6,766 nucleotides of DNA from Bacteroidales bacterium (GTDB taxonomy: Bacteria; Bacteroidota; Bacteroidia; Bacteroidales; F082). This document shows positions 1-5,750 of this stretch, piece by piece. Under the pieces are notes generated by a model. That model made no database searches. It was not told the origin of the DNA and saw nothing but the letters and a program-made list of their open reading frames with translations. The stretch covers positions 1 to 6,766 of the forward strand of contig JAEEII010000194.1 of the NCBI GenBank assembly GCA_016281295.1, given 5' to 3'. The first letter of the stretch is position 1, and every line of letters begins with the position of its first letter. A program made the position numbers and the translations under genes.

Positions 1-755
1 ATGTTGCATTCGGTCACATGGATCAGATGGAACACGCCGTCAGTGGTGATGGTGGCAATGACATCATTGTAGGTGCCGCCAGCAGTGGTGGAGACGTTTT
101 TGTAAACTTCGGCAGTTTGCATGGTTTCAATGGCGGTCTGCATCAGACGTTTCTTGTCAACATCAGTTTTGGTGTTTTCCCAAACAGTAGGATCGCTGAA
201 GATGTAGAGCTTCACACCATCGAGAGGCTGAATCTGAGCATAGGTGACTTTGAGGTTCTTTTCCCATTTCAGGCCGAATTCGGTCATGTCGGGATAGTTG
301 TTGCCCAAGCGGAACCATTCAAATGGAGTGGGGTTCAGGAGCACGAAAGGTTGGTTGATGCTGTAGCTGATGGAGGCAGTGGCAACGTTGTTCTTAGCGT
401 CAGTCAGAGTGGCATTGATGACGCCTTGTCCCACGATGGAGTCACGGGAGGCATTGTAGGTGATGGAACCTCTGTAGATGTCTTCGGTTTTGCCCGTCAG
501 GTCGAGGGTGTCCCAAGGTTCATCGTCGATGGTGATAAGGAGTTGTGAGAGTTCAACGCCTGTTTCAGCATTGGAGGCCACTTTGAAGCCGAAAAGATAA
601 GGTGCGTCCAGGTCGATGATGTCACCATCTTGGATGTAGCCTTCTTCAGCGAGGATGCTGATGGCGGGTTTGGGATCTTGAACTTGAGGATCATCGCAGC
701 TTGCAAAGAAGGCGAGGCTCACGAGGCACACGAGTGCCAAAGCTAATTTCTTCAT
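1..755 (-). CDS. Lipoprotein of unknown function, N-terminal 251 residues (cut by window edge)
   Basis: The reading frame is open from the ATG at 755 down to base 1, with no stop, so the C-terminus lies outside the window. The start has a classic lipoprotein signal: Lys2-Lys3, a hydrophobic stretch at residues 4-17, then FFAS followed by Cys20. Cys20 would be lipidated after signal peptidase II cleavage. Asp21-Asp22 directly after the cysteine resemble the acidic surface-export signal of Bacteroidota lipoproteins, so an outer-membrane, possibly surface-exposed, location is inferred. Residues 30-135 are rich in alternating hydrophobic and polar segments and look like a beta-sandwich (Ig-like) module. 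Residues 136-251 form a second region beginning with QPFVLLNPTPFEWFRLG and containing EFGLKW. I do not recognise either region as a named family and assign no function. The gene has its own promoter and sits downstream of the ferredoxin terminator, so it is probably transcribed separately. Confidence 0.85.
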   Translation of the reverse strand, partial: MKKLALALVCLVSLAFFASCDDPQVQDPKPAISILAEEGYIQDGDIIDLDAPYLFGFKVASNAETGVELSQLLITIDDEPWDTLDLTGKTEDIYRGSITYNASRDSIVGQGVINATLTDAKNNVATASISYSINQPFVLLNPTPFEWFRLGNNYPDMTEFGLKWEKNLKVTYAQIQPLDGVKLYIFSDPTVWENTKTDVDKKRLMQTAIETMQTAEVYKNVSTTAGGTYNDVIATITTDGVFHLIHVTECN

Positions 756-830
756 AGTTGTTTGAATTTAGTTAATTGAATGTTTAAAATAAATGATGAT
801 TAAAAATGCTTTTCAATTTGAAAGACCGTG

Positions 831-838
831 CAAAGATA
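831..838 (-). promoter_or_regulatory. -7 promoter element of the lipoprotein gene
   Basis: Read on the minus strand this is TATCTTTG, a perfect match to the Bacteroidota -7 consensus TAnnTTTG. Transcription would start near 827, giving a leader of roughly 70 nt before the ATG at 755. A TTTG lies upstream at 852-855, but the 13-nt spacing is shorter than usual for a -33 box, so only the -7 element is claimed. Confidence 0.6.
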
Positions 839-871
839 ACAAATTACTTGCCAAACTTTCATGTAAAGTGT

Positions 872-916
872 GAAAAAAATGAAAAAAACCTGTTTTCACA
901 GGCTTTTTTCATTTTT
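872..916 (-). terminator. Intrinsic terminator of the ferredoxin gene
   Basis: On the minus strand this reads as CCTGT, a GAAA tetraloop, ACAGG, then a run of seven T. Further A/T pairing flanks the G/C core on both sides (A tract 882-887 with T tract 904-909, and more outside). It lies about 30 nt past the ferredoxin stop codon. The A and T tracts are nearly symmetrical, so it could also work on the plus strand, but no plus-strand gene lies to its left. Confidence 0.85.
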
Positions 917-940
917 AATGCACACGATTTGTTTAAATGA

Positions 941-1108
941 TTAGTCTTCAACGATAGCATCGTTCGGGCAAGCGCCAGCGCAGGTGCCGCAACCGACACA
1001 TGAATCAGCGTCAATGACGTAGATGTCTCCTTCTGAAATTGCGCCAACAGGGCATTCATCGATGCAGGTACCGCAAGCGATACATTTGTCTGTGATTTTG
1101 TAAGCCAT
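941..1108 (-). CDS. 2[4Fe-4S] ferredoxin, clostridial type
   Basis: This is a 55-residue, low-potential electron carrier of the cytoplasm. Two cluster-binding motifs are complete: [12 protein letters not shown] (Cys9, 12, 15, 19) and [12 protein letters not shown] (Cys37, 40, 43, 47). In this family the last cysteine of each motif ligates the opposite cluster. The two halves are the usual internal duplication, and the length matches the clostridial-type family, with no extra domains. The start at 1108 gives MAYKITDKC, the normal family N-terminus. An upstream in-frame ATG at 1153 would add 15 residues encoded by A/T-rich leader and would overlap the promoter, so it is not used. There is no Shine-Dalgarno sequence. 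The gene is divergent from korA across a 235-bp spacer and is the natural candidate electron acceptor for KorAB; that pairing is inferred from position. It has its own terminator and is probably monocistronic. Confidence 0.96.
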   Translation of the reverse strand: MAYKITDKCIACGTCIDECPVGAISEGDIYVIDADSCVGCGTCAGACPNDAIVED

Positions 1109-1150
1109 AATTTTTAATTTTTTAGGTGTTAGTTTCAATTTTTGAGGCTG

Positions 1151-1158
1151 CAAATATA
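1151..1158 (-). promoter_or_regulatory. -7 promoter element of the ferredoxin gene
   Basis: The minus strand reads TATATTTG, a perfect TAnnTTTG match. The expected start of transcription near 1147 gives a leader of about 39 nt. No convincing TTTG box is seen at the -33 position. Confidence 0.6.
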
Positions 1159-1194
1159 CTGGTTTGTTTGTTATCCGAGTCAGGTTTTATGCAA

Positions 1195-1211
1195 TTTAGA
1201 AATAGTCTAAA
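1195..1211. promoter_or_regulatory. Palindrome in the ferredoxin/korA divergent region (possible operator)
   Basis: TTTAGA, a 5-bp spacer, then TCTAAA: a perfect 6-bp inverted repeat. It lies between the two divergent promoters, centred about 55 bp upstream of the predicted ferredoxin start of transcription and about 75 bp upstream of that of korA. This is a position where one regulator could act on both. The sequence is A/T-rich and short, so chance is a real alternative. Confidence 0.3.
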
Positions 1212-1266
1212 AAACAAAGCGAAAAAAGTTTTTGTATATATGTTAGGATGAACCGAATTAAAAACG

Positions 1267-1274
1267 TACCTTTG
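1267..1274 (+). promoter_or_regulatory. -7 promoter element of the korAB operon
   Basis: TACCTTTG is a perfect match to TAnnTTTG. Transcription would begin near 1278, leaving a leader of about 65 nt before the korA ATG. No clear TTTG is present at -33; TTAG at 1243-1246 (20-nt spacing) is the nearest degenerate candidate. Confidence 0.6.
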
Positions 1275-1343
1275 CAGGCGCAAACAAAAAAGATACCAAA
1301 GAATATCTTGAAACAATAAATCTTGTAATTTAAATCTATAGTT

Positions 1344-3185
1344 ATGACAGGAAAAAGTAAAGTTGTTGCTCTTGAGCATGTCGTGATCCGTTTTGCGGGC
1401 GACTCAGGCGATGGTATGCAACTTACCGGAAATCTTTTCTCCGATTCGACGGCGTTTGCCGGAAACGATTTCGCCACCTTCCCGGATTATCCCGCCGAGA
1501 TCCGTCCTCCGCAAGGCACTGTCGCAGGTGTCTCTGGGTTCCAGGTGCATTTTGGACATAAGCCCATTCATTCTACGGGTGACCTCTGTGATGTGCTCGT
1601 CGCTATGAATCCTGCCTCCATCAAAGCCAACATGCGCTGGCTTCGCCCTGGCACGATTATCATCATCGACACCGACTCCATTACCGACAAGGCCTTGGAA
1701 AAGGCTGGCTATGAAGCGGATCCTACTGTGGACGGCACCCTCGCCGACTACCAGGTGGTGAAAGCCCCCATCTCAGAACTCACCAAAGAGGCTTTGAAGG
1801 ACTTCGGCATGGATAACAAGGCGATGCTGAAATCAAAGAACATGTTCGCCCTTGGCATCGTGATGTATCTGTTTAACCGTGAACTTGATACCGTTTACGC
1901 TTATTTTGAGAACAAATTCAAAGGTAAAGACCTGGTGATCAAAGCTAATCGCACCGTTCTCGATGCTGGTTACCATTATGCTGACACTTGGGAGCTCTTC
2001 ACCAATACTTATAAGGTGGAAGCTGCCGACCTCGAAAAGGGCAAGTATCGCAACATCACGGGCAATACCGCTGCCGCTTGGGGTCTGATGGCTGCCGCTG
2101 AGAAATCTGGTCGTCCCCTGTTCCTTGGCTCGTATCCTATCACCCCTGCCACTGACATTCTGGCAGAGTTGACAAAATATAAGAACTTAAACGTCAAAGC
2201 TTTCCAGGCTGAAGATGAAATCGCTGGCATCATGTCGTCCATCGGCGCTGCCTACACGGGATGCCTTGCTGTCACAACCACGTCAGGTCCTGGCCTCTCC
2301 TTGAAGAGTGAGGCTATGGGTCTGGCTGTCATGACCGAGCTTCCGTTGGTCATCATCGATGTGCAACGTGGTGGTCCGTCAACGGGTCTTCCCACCAAGT
2401 TTGAGCAGAGCGACCTGTTGCAGGCTCTCTACGGACGTAACGGCGACGCTCCTCTGATCGTCATCGCCGCCCGCAGCTCCGCCGGTTGCTTCTATACCTC
2501 CTTCGAAGCTGCCCGTCTCGCCCTCGAGCACATGACCCCCGTCATCATGCTCAGCGATGGCTCTCTCGGTAATGGCTCTGAGGTGTTCCGCATCCCCAAG
2601 ATGGCTGACCTCCCGACTATCAATCCTCCGATTGCCAAAGCCAACGATCCCGATTACATGCCGTTCCGTCGCGATGAGAAATGGCTCCGCCGTGAATGGG
2701 CTATCCCGGGAACTCCTGGCCTGCGTCACCGTGTGGGTGGCCTTGAGAAGGAAGATGGCAAAGGTAACCTCTCCACCAATCCTGAGAACCACCAACGCAT
2801 GACCGAACTCCGCGAAGAGAAAGTCGCCCGCGTGGCTAATGACATCCCGCTGCAAGAGCTCTACGGCGACCCCAACGCCGACCTCCTCGTCGTCAGCTGG
2901 GGTGGCACCTTCGGCGTTATCCGTACCGCCGTCGAGAACCTCATGGAACAAGGCAAGTCGATCGCTCACGCTCACTTCGACTATATCATGCCGCTGCCTC
3001 GCAACACCGAGGATGTGCTGAAAGGTCACAAGAAAATCGTGGTCTGCGAAATCAACCGCGGCCAGTTCGCCAAGTACCTCCGCATGAACTTCCCGGAATA
3101 TAAATCAGAACAATATAATAAGGTGATGGGTCTTCCGTTCACCATCAACGAACTGGAGACTAAGTTTAACGACCTCTTAAAATAA
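1344..3185 (+). CDS. korA: 2-oxoglutarate (2-oxoacid):ferredoxin oxidoreductase, alpha subunit (gamma-alpha fusion)
   Basis: This 613-residue protein is the large subunit of the two-subunit enzyme that oxidatively decarboxylates a 2-oxoacid with CoA, giving acyl-CoA, CO2 and reduced ferredoxin. The N-terminal gamma domain (about residues 10-200) begins with the glycine-rich FAGDSGDGMQLTG at 17-29. The alpha (pyrimidine-binding) domain follows, with YPITP at 264-268, AEDE around 289-292 containing candidate catalytic glutamates (E290, E292), TSGPGLSL from 313 and RGGPSTGLPT from 342. Arg342 and Thr351 have the same 9-residue spacing as the substrate-recognition Arg/Thr pair reported for the Sulfolobus enzyme. 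The C-terminal part (from about 515) holds the VVSWGGTFG and DYIMPLP segments typical of the family. Length is normal for the fused form. korB follows after 7 bp, so the two are co-transcribed. Codon choice strongly favours C-ending codons, suggesting high expression. A 2-oxoglutarate substrate is favoured over pyruvate by the KorB signature. Confidence 0.96.
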   Translation: MTGKSKVVALEHVVIRFAGDSGDGMQLTGNLFSDSTAFAGNDFATFPDYPAEIRPPQGTVAGVSGFQVHFGHKPIHSTGDLCDVLVAMNPASIKANMRWLRPGTIIIIDTDSITDKALEKAGYEADPTVDGTLADYQVVKAPISELTKEALKDFGMDNKAMLKSKNMFALGIVMYLFNRELDTVYAYFENKFKGKDLVIKANRTVLDAGYHYADTWELFTNTYKVEAADLEKGKYRNITGNTAAAWGLMAAAEKSGRPLFLGSYPITPATDILAELTKYKNLNVKAFQAEDEIAGIMSSIGAAYTGCLAVTTTSGPGLSLKSEAMGLAVMTELPLVIIDVQRGGPSTGLPTKFEQSDLLQALYGRNGDAPLIVIAARSSAGCFYTSFEAARLALEHMTPVIMLSDGSLGNGSEVFRIPKMADLPTINPPIAKANDPDYMPFRRDEKWLRREWAIPGTPGLRHRVGGLEKEDGKGNLSTNPENHQRMTELREEKVARVANDIPLQELYGDPNADLLVVSWGGTFGVIRTAVENLMEQGKSIAHAHFDYIMPLPRNTEDVLKGHKKIVVCEINRGQFAKYLRMNFPEYKSEQYNKVMGLPFTINELETKFNDLLK

Positions 3186-3192
3186 TACGACC

Positions 3193-4227
3193 ATGGAAAA
3201 TCAGAATATCGAAAATCAAGCTATCCAGCTGACCAAAGAGGATTTTGCAAGTGACCAGGTGGTGAAATGGTGCCCCGGCTGCGGTGACCATGCCATCCTG
3301 AAAGCCATGCAAGACGTATTTCCCAAGATGGGCGTGAAGAAGGAAGACATCGTGGTGGTGTCCGGCATCGGATGCTCCTCGCGCTTCCCTTATTATATGA
3401 ACACCTACGGCTTCCACAGCATCCACGGTCGTGCCGCCGCTTGCGCCACCGGCGTGAAGCTGGCTAACCCGCACCTCACCGTGTGGATGATTACCGGCGA
3501 CGGCGACTGTACCGCCATCGGTGGTAACCACTTCATCCATGCCTGCCGCCGTAATATCGACATCAACCTGGTGTTGTTCAACAACCGTATCTATGGTATG
3601 ACCAAGGGCCAGTTCTCACCCTGCACCTTCCGTGGCACCAAGACGAAGACCTCACCGCAAGGTACTTACGAGGATCCGTTCAACCCTGGCGAGCTCGCCA
3701 TCGGTGCCAAAGCGACTTTCTTCGCTCGTGGTGTGGATGTCAACCCCAAAGAACTCACCGACATCTTCATGGAGTCGTATCATCATGATGGTCTCGCTGT
3801 CACCGAAGTGCTGCAAAACTGCATGATCTTCTCAAACGGCGTGCATGAGAACATCACAGGCAAAGATGTCCGCGACGATATGCAGGTGAAATGCGTACAC
3901 GGCCAGCCGTTGATCTTTGGCAAGAACCGTGATAAAGGTATTCGCCTGAATGGCAATCACCTCGAAGTGGTTAAGATTGGCGAGAATGGTATCACCGAAA
4001 AGGATATCCTCGTCCACGACAAGACCACCGAGGACACTGGTATCCACATGATGCTGGCCCACATGGCCCCGCCTCATTTCCCAGTTGCCATCGGTGTCAT
4101 CCGTGACGTGAAAGCCCCGACCTTCAACGACAGCCTCGATGAGGTCATCGCCAACGAGAAGGCCAACTCGAAGATCCACTGCATGGACGACCTGCTCAAT
4201 AGCGGCTCCACCTGGAACATCGAATAA
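3193..4227 (+). CDS. korB: 2-oxoglutarate (2-oxoacid):ferredoxin oxidoreductase, beta subunit (TPP/Fe-S)
   Basis: This 344-residue subunit binds thiamine diphosphate and the internal [4Fe-4S] cluster of KorAB. WCPGCGDH supplies Cys27 and Cys30, SGIGCSSRFP supplies Cys61, and LQNC supplies Cys210. Together these are the four ligands expected from the Sulfolobus enzyme. The TPP/Mg motif is ITGDGDCTAIGGNH (from residue 100), closed by FNNRIYGMTKGQ (129-140). The residue three after Cys61 is Arg64, where the broad-specificity Sulfolobus enzyme has Lys. CSSRFPYYMNTYG is shared, as I recall it, with actinobacterial KorB enzymes that use 2-oxoglutarate, which supports that substrate. The start at 3193 sits 7 bp after the korA stop; there is no Shine-Dalgarno site. 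A strong terminator follows the stop codon. No separate delta (ferredoxin-like) subunit gene is in the operon; the divergent ferredoxin may fill that role. Confidence 0.96.
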   Translation: MENQNIENQAIQLTKEDFASDQVVKWCPGCGDHAILKAMQDVFPKMGVKKEDIVVVSGIGCSSRFPYYMNTYGFHSIHGRAAACATGVKLANPHLTVWMITGDGDCTAIGGNHFIHACRRNIDINLVLFNNRIYGMTKGQFSPCTFRGTKTKTSPQGTYEDPFNPGELAIGAKATFFARGVDVNPKELTDIFMESYHHDGLAVTEVLQNCMIFSNGVHENITGKDVRDDMQVKCVHGQPLIFGKNRDKGIRLNGNHLEVVKIGENGITEKDILVHDKTTEDTGIHMMLAHMAPPHFPVAIGVIRDVKAPTFNDSLDEVIANEKANSKIHCMDDLLNSGSTWNIE

Positions 4228-4247
4228 TCATTGATCGATTCGAAATG

Positions 4248-4281
4248 AAAAAATCCCGTTCATCTGAGCGGGATTTTTTTT
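4248..4281. terminator. Bidirectional intrinsic terminator between korB and the convergent transferase gene
   Basis: AAAAAATCCCG and CGGGATTTTTT form an uninterrupted stem of about 11 bp around a 10-nt loop (4259-4268). Eight T follow on the plus strand and six on the minus strand. It begins about 20 nt after the korB stop. The symmetrical tracts let it end korAB transcripts and also read-through from the minus-strand transferase gene. Confidence 0.9.
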
Positions 4282-4430
4282 ATTCTCATAAAACATAGTC
4301 TTGAATCCTCATGACGATGATATAAGTAAATCAACCGAAAGAGAAATTTACTTTTTTTACTTGAGTTAAAATAATTTATGTGACGGGTAAGGCTATTTTT
4401 TACTTTACTGTATAACTGTTTATAATTTTA
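4282..4430. other. A/T-rich non-coding spacer between converging genes
   Basis: No credible gene is visible on either strand. The only structured element is the hairpin at 4324-4358. The rest is A/T-rich with short repeats of the TTTACTTT type, and no promoter-like TAnnTTTG directed at a gene was found. Confidence 0.5.
4324..4358 (+). terminator. Possible second, weak plus-strand terminator
   Basis: AAGTAAAT (4324-4331) and ATTTACTT (4346-4353) form a perfect 8-bp stem with a 14-nt loop, and the T run continues to 4358. The stem has only one G/C pair, so it would be weak; it may back up the strong terminator 50 bp upstream or be chance. Confidence 0.35.
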
Positions 4431-5003
4431 CTATAGAACAGTGTGATATGCTATGCTATATGCGTAGCTTTTCTCTCTGTTGATATGGGTCTCCAATCGG
4501 TAGTCCTTGCCGTCAAGCACGTGATGCAGGTCGTTGACGATGCCTGTGCCGCGTAATTTCAACACGGCTTCTTTCTTGGTCCAATACTGCGTGAAGGTCT
4601 CGACAGGGTCGCTTGAAGTGAGAATCTGTTCCGCCTCTGCAGGGCTCATCGTTTTTTCGATTAAAGCCAAATTGCTGTGGCGGAAACTCTCGATGTCGAT
4701 GCCAACGGGGGAGGGATCGACCACCACGGCGATGCCGTTCTTACAATGGCTGAGATTGAAATGCACTTCGAGATGGTGAGCTAAGAAAGGCTTGCCATGC
4801 TCGTTGAAACCCATTTCCATGTCGTTGATGCCCAAAGGAGTTAGCAGCTCTTTCAGCATGAGCCATGACTTGAGGCACGCGAACTGGCCAAACACGTGTT
4901 TGTAACGCAAAGCTTCAATGCGCCGTTGTTCGTCCACCAAAGGTAACATACGCTGCACCTCAGCTTCGGTGACTTGTGTCATATCGTCGAAAATGGAAAT
5001 CAT
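4431..5003 (-). CDS. 4'-phosphopantetheinyl transferase, Sfp/AcpT superfamily
   Basis: This 190-residue enzyme transfers the phosphopantetheine arm of CoA to a conserved serine of acyl- or peptidyl-carrier proteins. The family motifs occur in order: NEHGKPFL (67-74), FNLSH (82-86), VGIDIE (100-105) and WTKKEAVLKLRGTGI (141-155). Asp103, Glu105 and Glu145 are the expected Mg-binding residues, and Lys149 lies in the conserved KEAxxK segment. It is somewhat shorter than Sfp itself (about 225 residues) but carries the full motif set. The start at 5003 (MISIFDD) was chosen because an upstream ATG at 5039 would be translated from the promoter itself. A start at 4982 (MTQVTE) would remove the ISIFDD segment, which resembles the N-terminus of related short transferases. 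No carrier protein, fatty-acid, polyketide or peptide synthase gene is near, so the target is unknown. In genomes lacking AcpS, this type can serve fatty-acid synthesis. Confidence 0.93.
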   Translation of the reverse strand: MISIFDDMTQVTEAEVQRMLPLVDEQRRIEALRYKHVFGQFACLKSWLMLKELLTPLGINDMEMGFNEHGKPFLAHHLEVHFNLSHCKNGIAVVVDPSPVGIDIESFRHSNLALIEKTMSPAEAEQILTSSDPVETFTQYWTKKEAVLKLRGTGIVNDLHHVLDGKDYRLETHINREKSYAYSIAYHTVL

Positions 5004-5010
5004 GATTCGG

Positions 5011-5040
5011 CAAAAATACAACTTTATTCCCAAATACAAA
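5011..5040 (-). promoter_or_regulatory. Promoter of the phosphopantetheinyl transferase gene, almost abutting the start codon
   Basis: On the minus strand TTTG (5037-5040) is followed after 18 nt by TATTTTTG (5011-5018), a full match to both Bacteroidota boxes with acceptable spacing. The -7 element ends only 7 nt before the ATG at 5003. The mRNA would therefore have a leader of about 0-5 nt. Confidence 0.6.
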
Positions 5041-5051
5041 AAGAGTTATTC

Positions 5052-5084
5052 TTGGCAAGATGACAGAGAAAAACACTATTTTTG
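5052..5084 (+). promoter_or_regulatory. Promoter of the flavoredoxin/thioredoxin-like operon
   Basis: TTG at 5052-5054 and TATTTTTG at 5077-5084 are separated by 22 nt, at the long end of the range for Bacteroidota promoters. Transcription would begin near 5088, giving a leader of about 68 nt. It lies back to back with the minus-strand transferase promoter; the two -33 boxes are 11 bp apart. Confidence 0.6.
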
Positions 5085-5112
5085 CATCCACATAAAAAGC
5101 CTATTAGCATCA

Positions 5113-5153
5113 TCACTCTTAACTGCTAACTGAACAACTTCTAACTTCTAACT
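5113..5153 (+). repeat. Degenerate 7-bp tandem repeat (TAACTKC type) in the 5' leader
   Basis: The pentamer TAACT recurs at exact 7-bp steps at 5120, 5127, 5142 and 5149. One degenerate unit, CAACT at 5135, keeps the period, and TCACT at 5113 extends it weakly upstream. The last two units are identical (TCTAACT). The array ends 2 nt before the ATG at 5156, so it fills the place where a ribosome-binding site would normally lie. Confidence 0.75.
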
Positions 5154-5155
5154 GT

Positions 5156-5725
5156 ATGAAAGTCCCTTTCAAACCCGGAACATTAATCTATCCTCTGCCT
5201 GCCGTGATGGTTACTTGCGGTGACTGCGAGGAGAATTACAATATCATCACCATCGGATGGACGGGTACCATCTGCTCCGATCCGCCCATGTGTTATATCT
5301 CCGTCCGCAAGGAACGTCATTCACATGAGCTCATCATGAAAAACAAGGAGTTTGTGATCAACCTCACTACTGAGGATTTGGCCGCCGCCACGGACTGGTG
5401 TGGAGTGCGCTCAGGCCGTGACTATAACAAGTTTAAGCAGATGCATCTACATCCCGAACCGGCACAAATCGTGAAGGCGCCATTAATAAAGGAGTCGCCG
5501 CTGAGCATTGAATGTAAGGTGGTGGAAGTGAAGGAACTTGGATCGCATGATATGTTCATTGCCAATGTGGTGGCCATCAATGCCGAGGAAACGTTGATTG
5601 ACAAAGGCACTGGAGCTTTTCAACTGAATCATGCTCGGCCTTTGGCGTATTCCCACGGGAAATATTATGGGCTGGGGGAGAAGATTGGGGGCTTTGGATT
5701 TTCGGTGAAAAAGAAGAAGAAATAA
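5156..5725 (+). CDS. Flavin reductase-like / flavoredoxin-family FMN-binding protein
   Basis: This 189-residue cytoplasmic protein belongs to the flavin reductase-like (FMN-binding split-barrel) family. Its members bind FMN and either transfer electrons (flavoredoxin) or reduce free flavin using NAD(P)H. The N-terminus PGTLIYPLPAVMVTCGD, the flavin-contacting stretch WTGTICSDPPMCYISVRKERHS (residues 35-56), FVINLTTEDL and the segment DWCGVRSGRDYNKF are typical of the flavoredoxin branch. The family length is normal. The C-terminus ends GFGFSV followed by five lysines, encoded by a purine-only run. No signal peptide or membrane segment is present. It has its own promoter and an unusual heptamer-repeat leader without a Shine-Dalgarno site. 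A secreted thioredoxin-like gene follows after 25 bp with no promoter between them, suggesting one operon. Whether it is a true flavin reductase or a flavoredoxin cannot be decided here. Confidence 0.9.
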   Translation: MKVPFKPGTLIYPLPAVMVTCGDCEENYNIITIGWTGTICSDPPMCYISVRKERHSHELIMKNKEFVINLTTEDLAAATDWCGVRSGRDYNKFKQMHLHPEPAQIVKAPLIKESPLSIECKVVEVKELGSHDMFIANVVAINAEETLIDKGTGAFQLNHARPLAYSHGKYYGLGEKIGGFGFSVKKKKK

Positions 5726-5750
5726 CATAGACTAAAAGATACATTAGACG

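Noticed and set aside
18..548. 176-codon plus-strand open frame
   Set aside because: It lies antisense within the lipoprotein gene. Its product is a Val/Gly/Asp-rich composition with no motif, while the opposite strand has a signal peptide, lipobox and continuous frame to the edge.
941..1153. Longer ferredoxin with 15 extra N-terminal residues
   Set aside because: The extension would be read from leader and promoter DNA, including part of the TATATTTG box. The family normally begins just before the first cluster motif, as the 55-residue form does.
1290..1309. Small hairpin (AAGATA/TATCTT) in the korA leader
   Set aside because: Only six pairs, five of them A-T, with an 8-nt loop. It is too weak and has neither a T tract nor a conserved riboswitch-like context to call an attenuator.
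1196..1477. Minus-strand open frames across the ferredoxin/korA spacer and korA start
   Set aside because: They cover the divergent promoter region and the korA 5' end. Their products are low-complexity and unrelated to known proteins.
2379..3029. 216-codon minus-strand open frame inside korA
   Set aside because: It is a shadow of the strongly C-biased codon usage of korA, whose motifs run through the whole stretch.
3166..3540. Minus-strand open frame over the korA/korB junction
   Set aside because: It is antisense to the KorB cluster-binding and TPP-binding regions. Its product has no recognisable domain.
3832..4179. Minus-strand open frame within the 3' part of korB
   Set aside because: Antisense shadow with no motif, no promoter and no own leader.
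4431..5039. Longer transferase starting at 5039
   Set aside because: The 12 added residues are encoded by the two-box promoter sequence itself.
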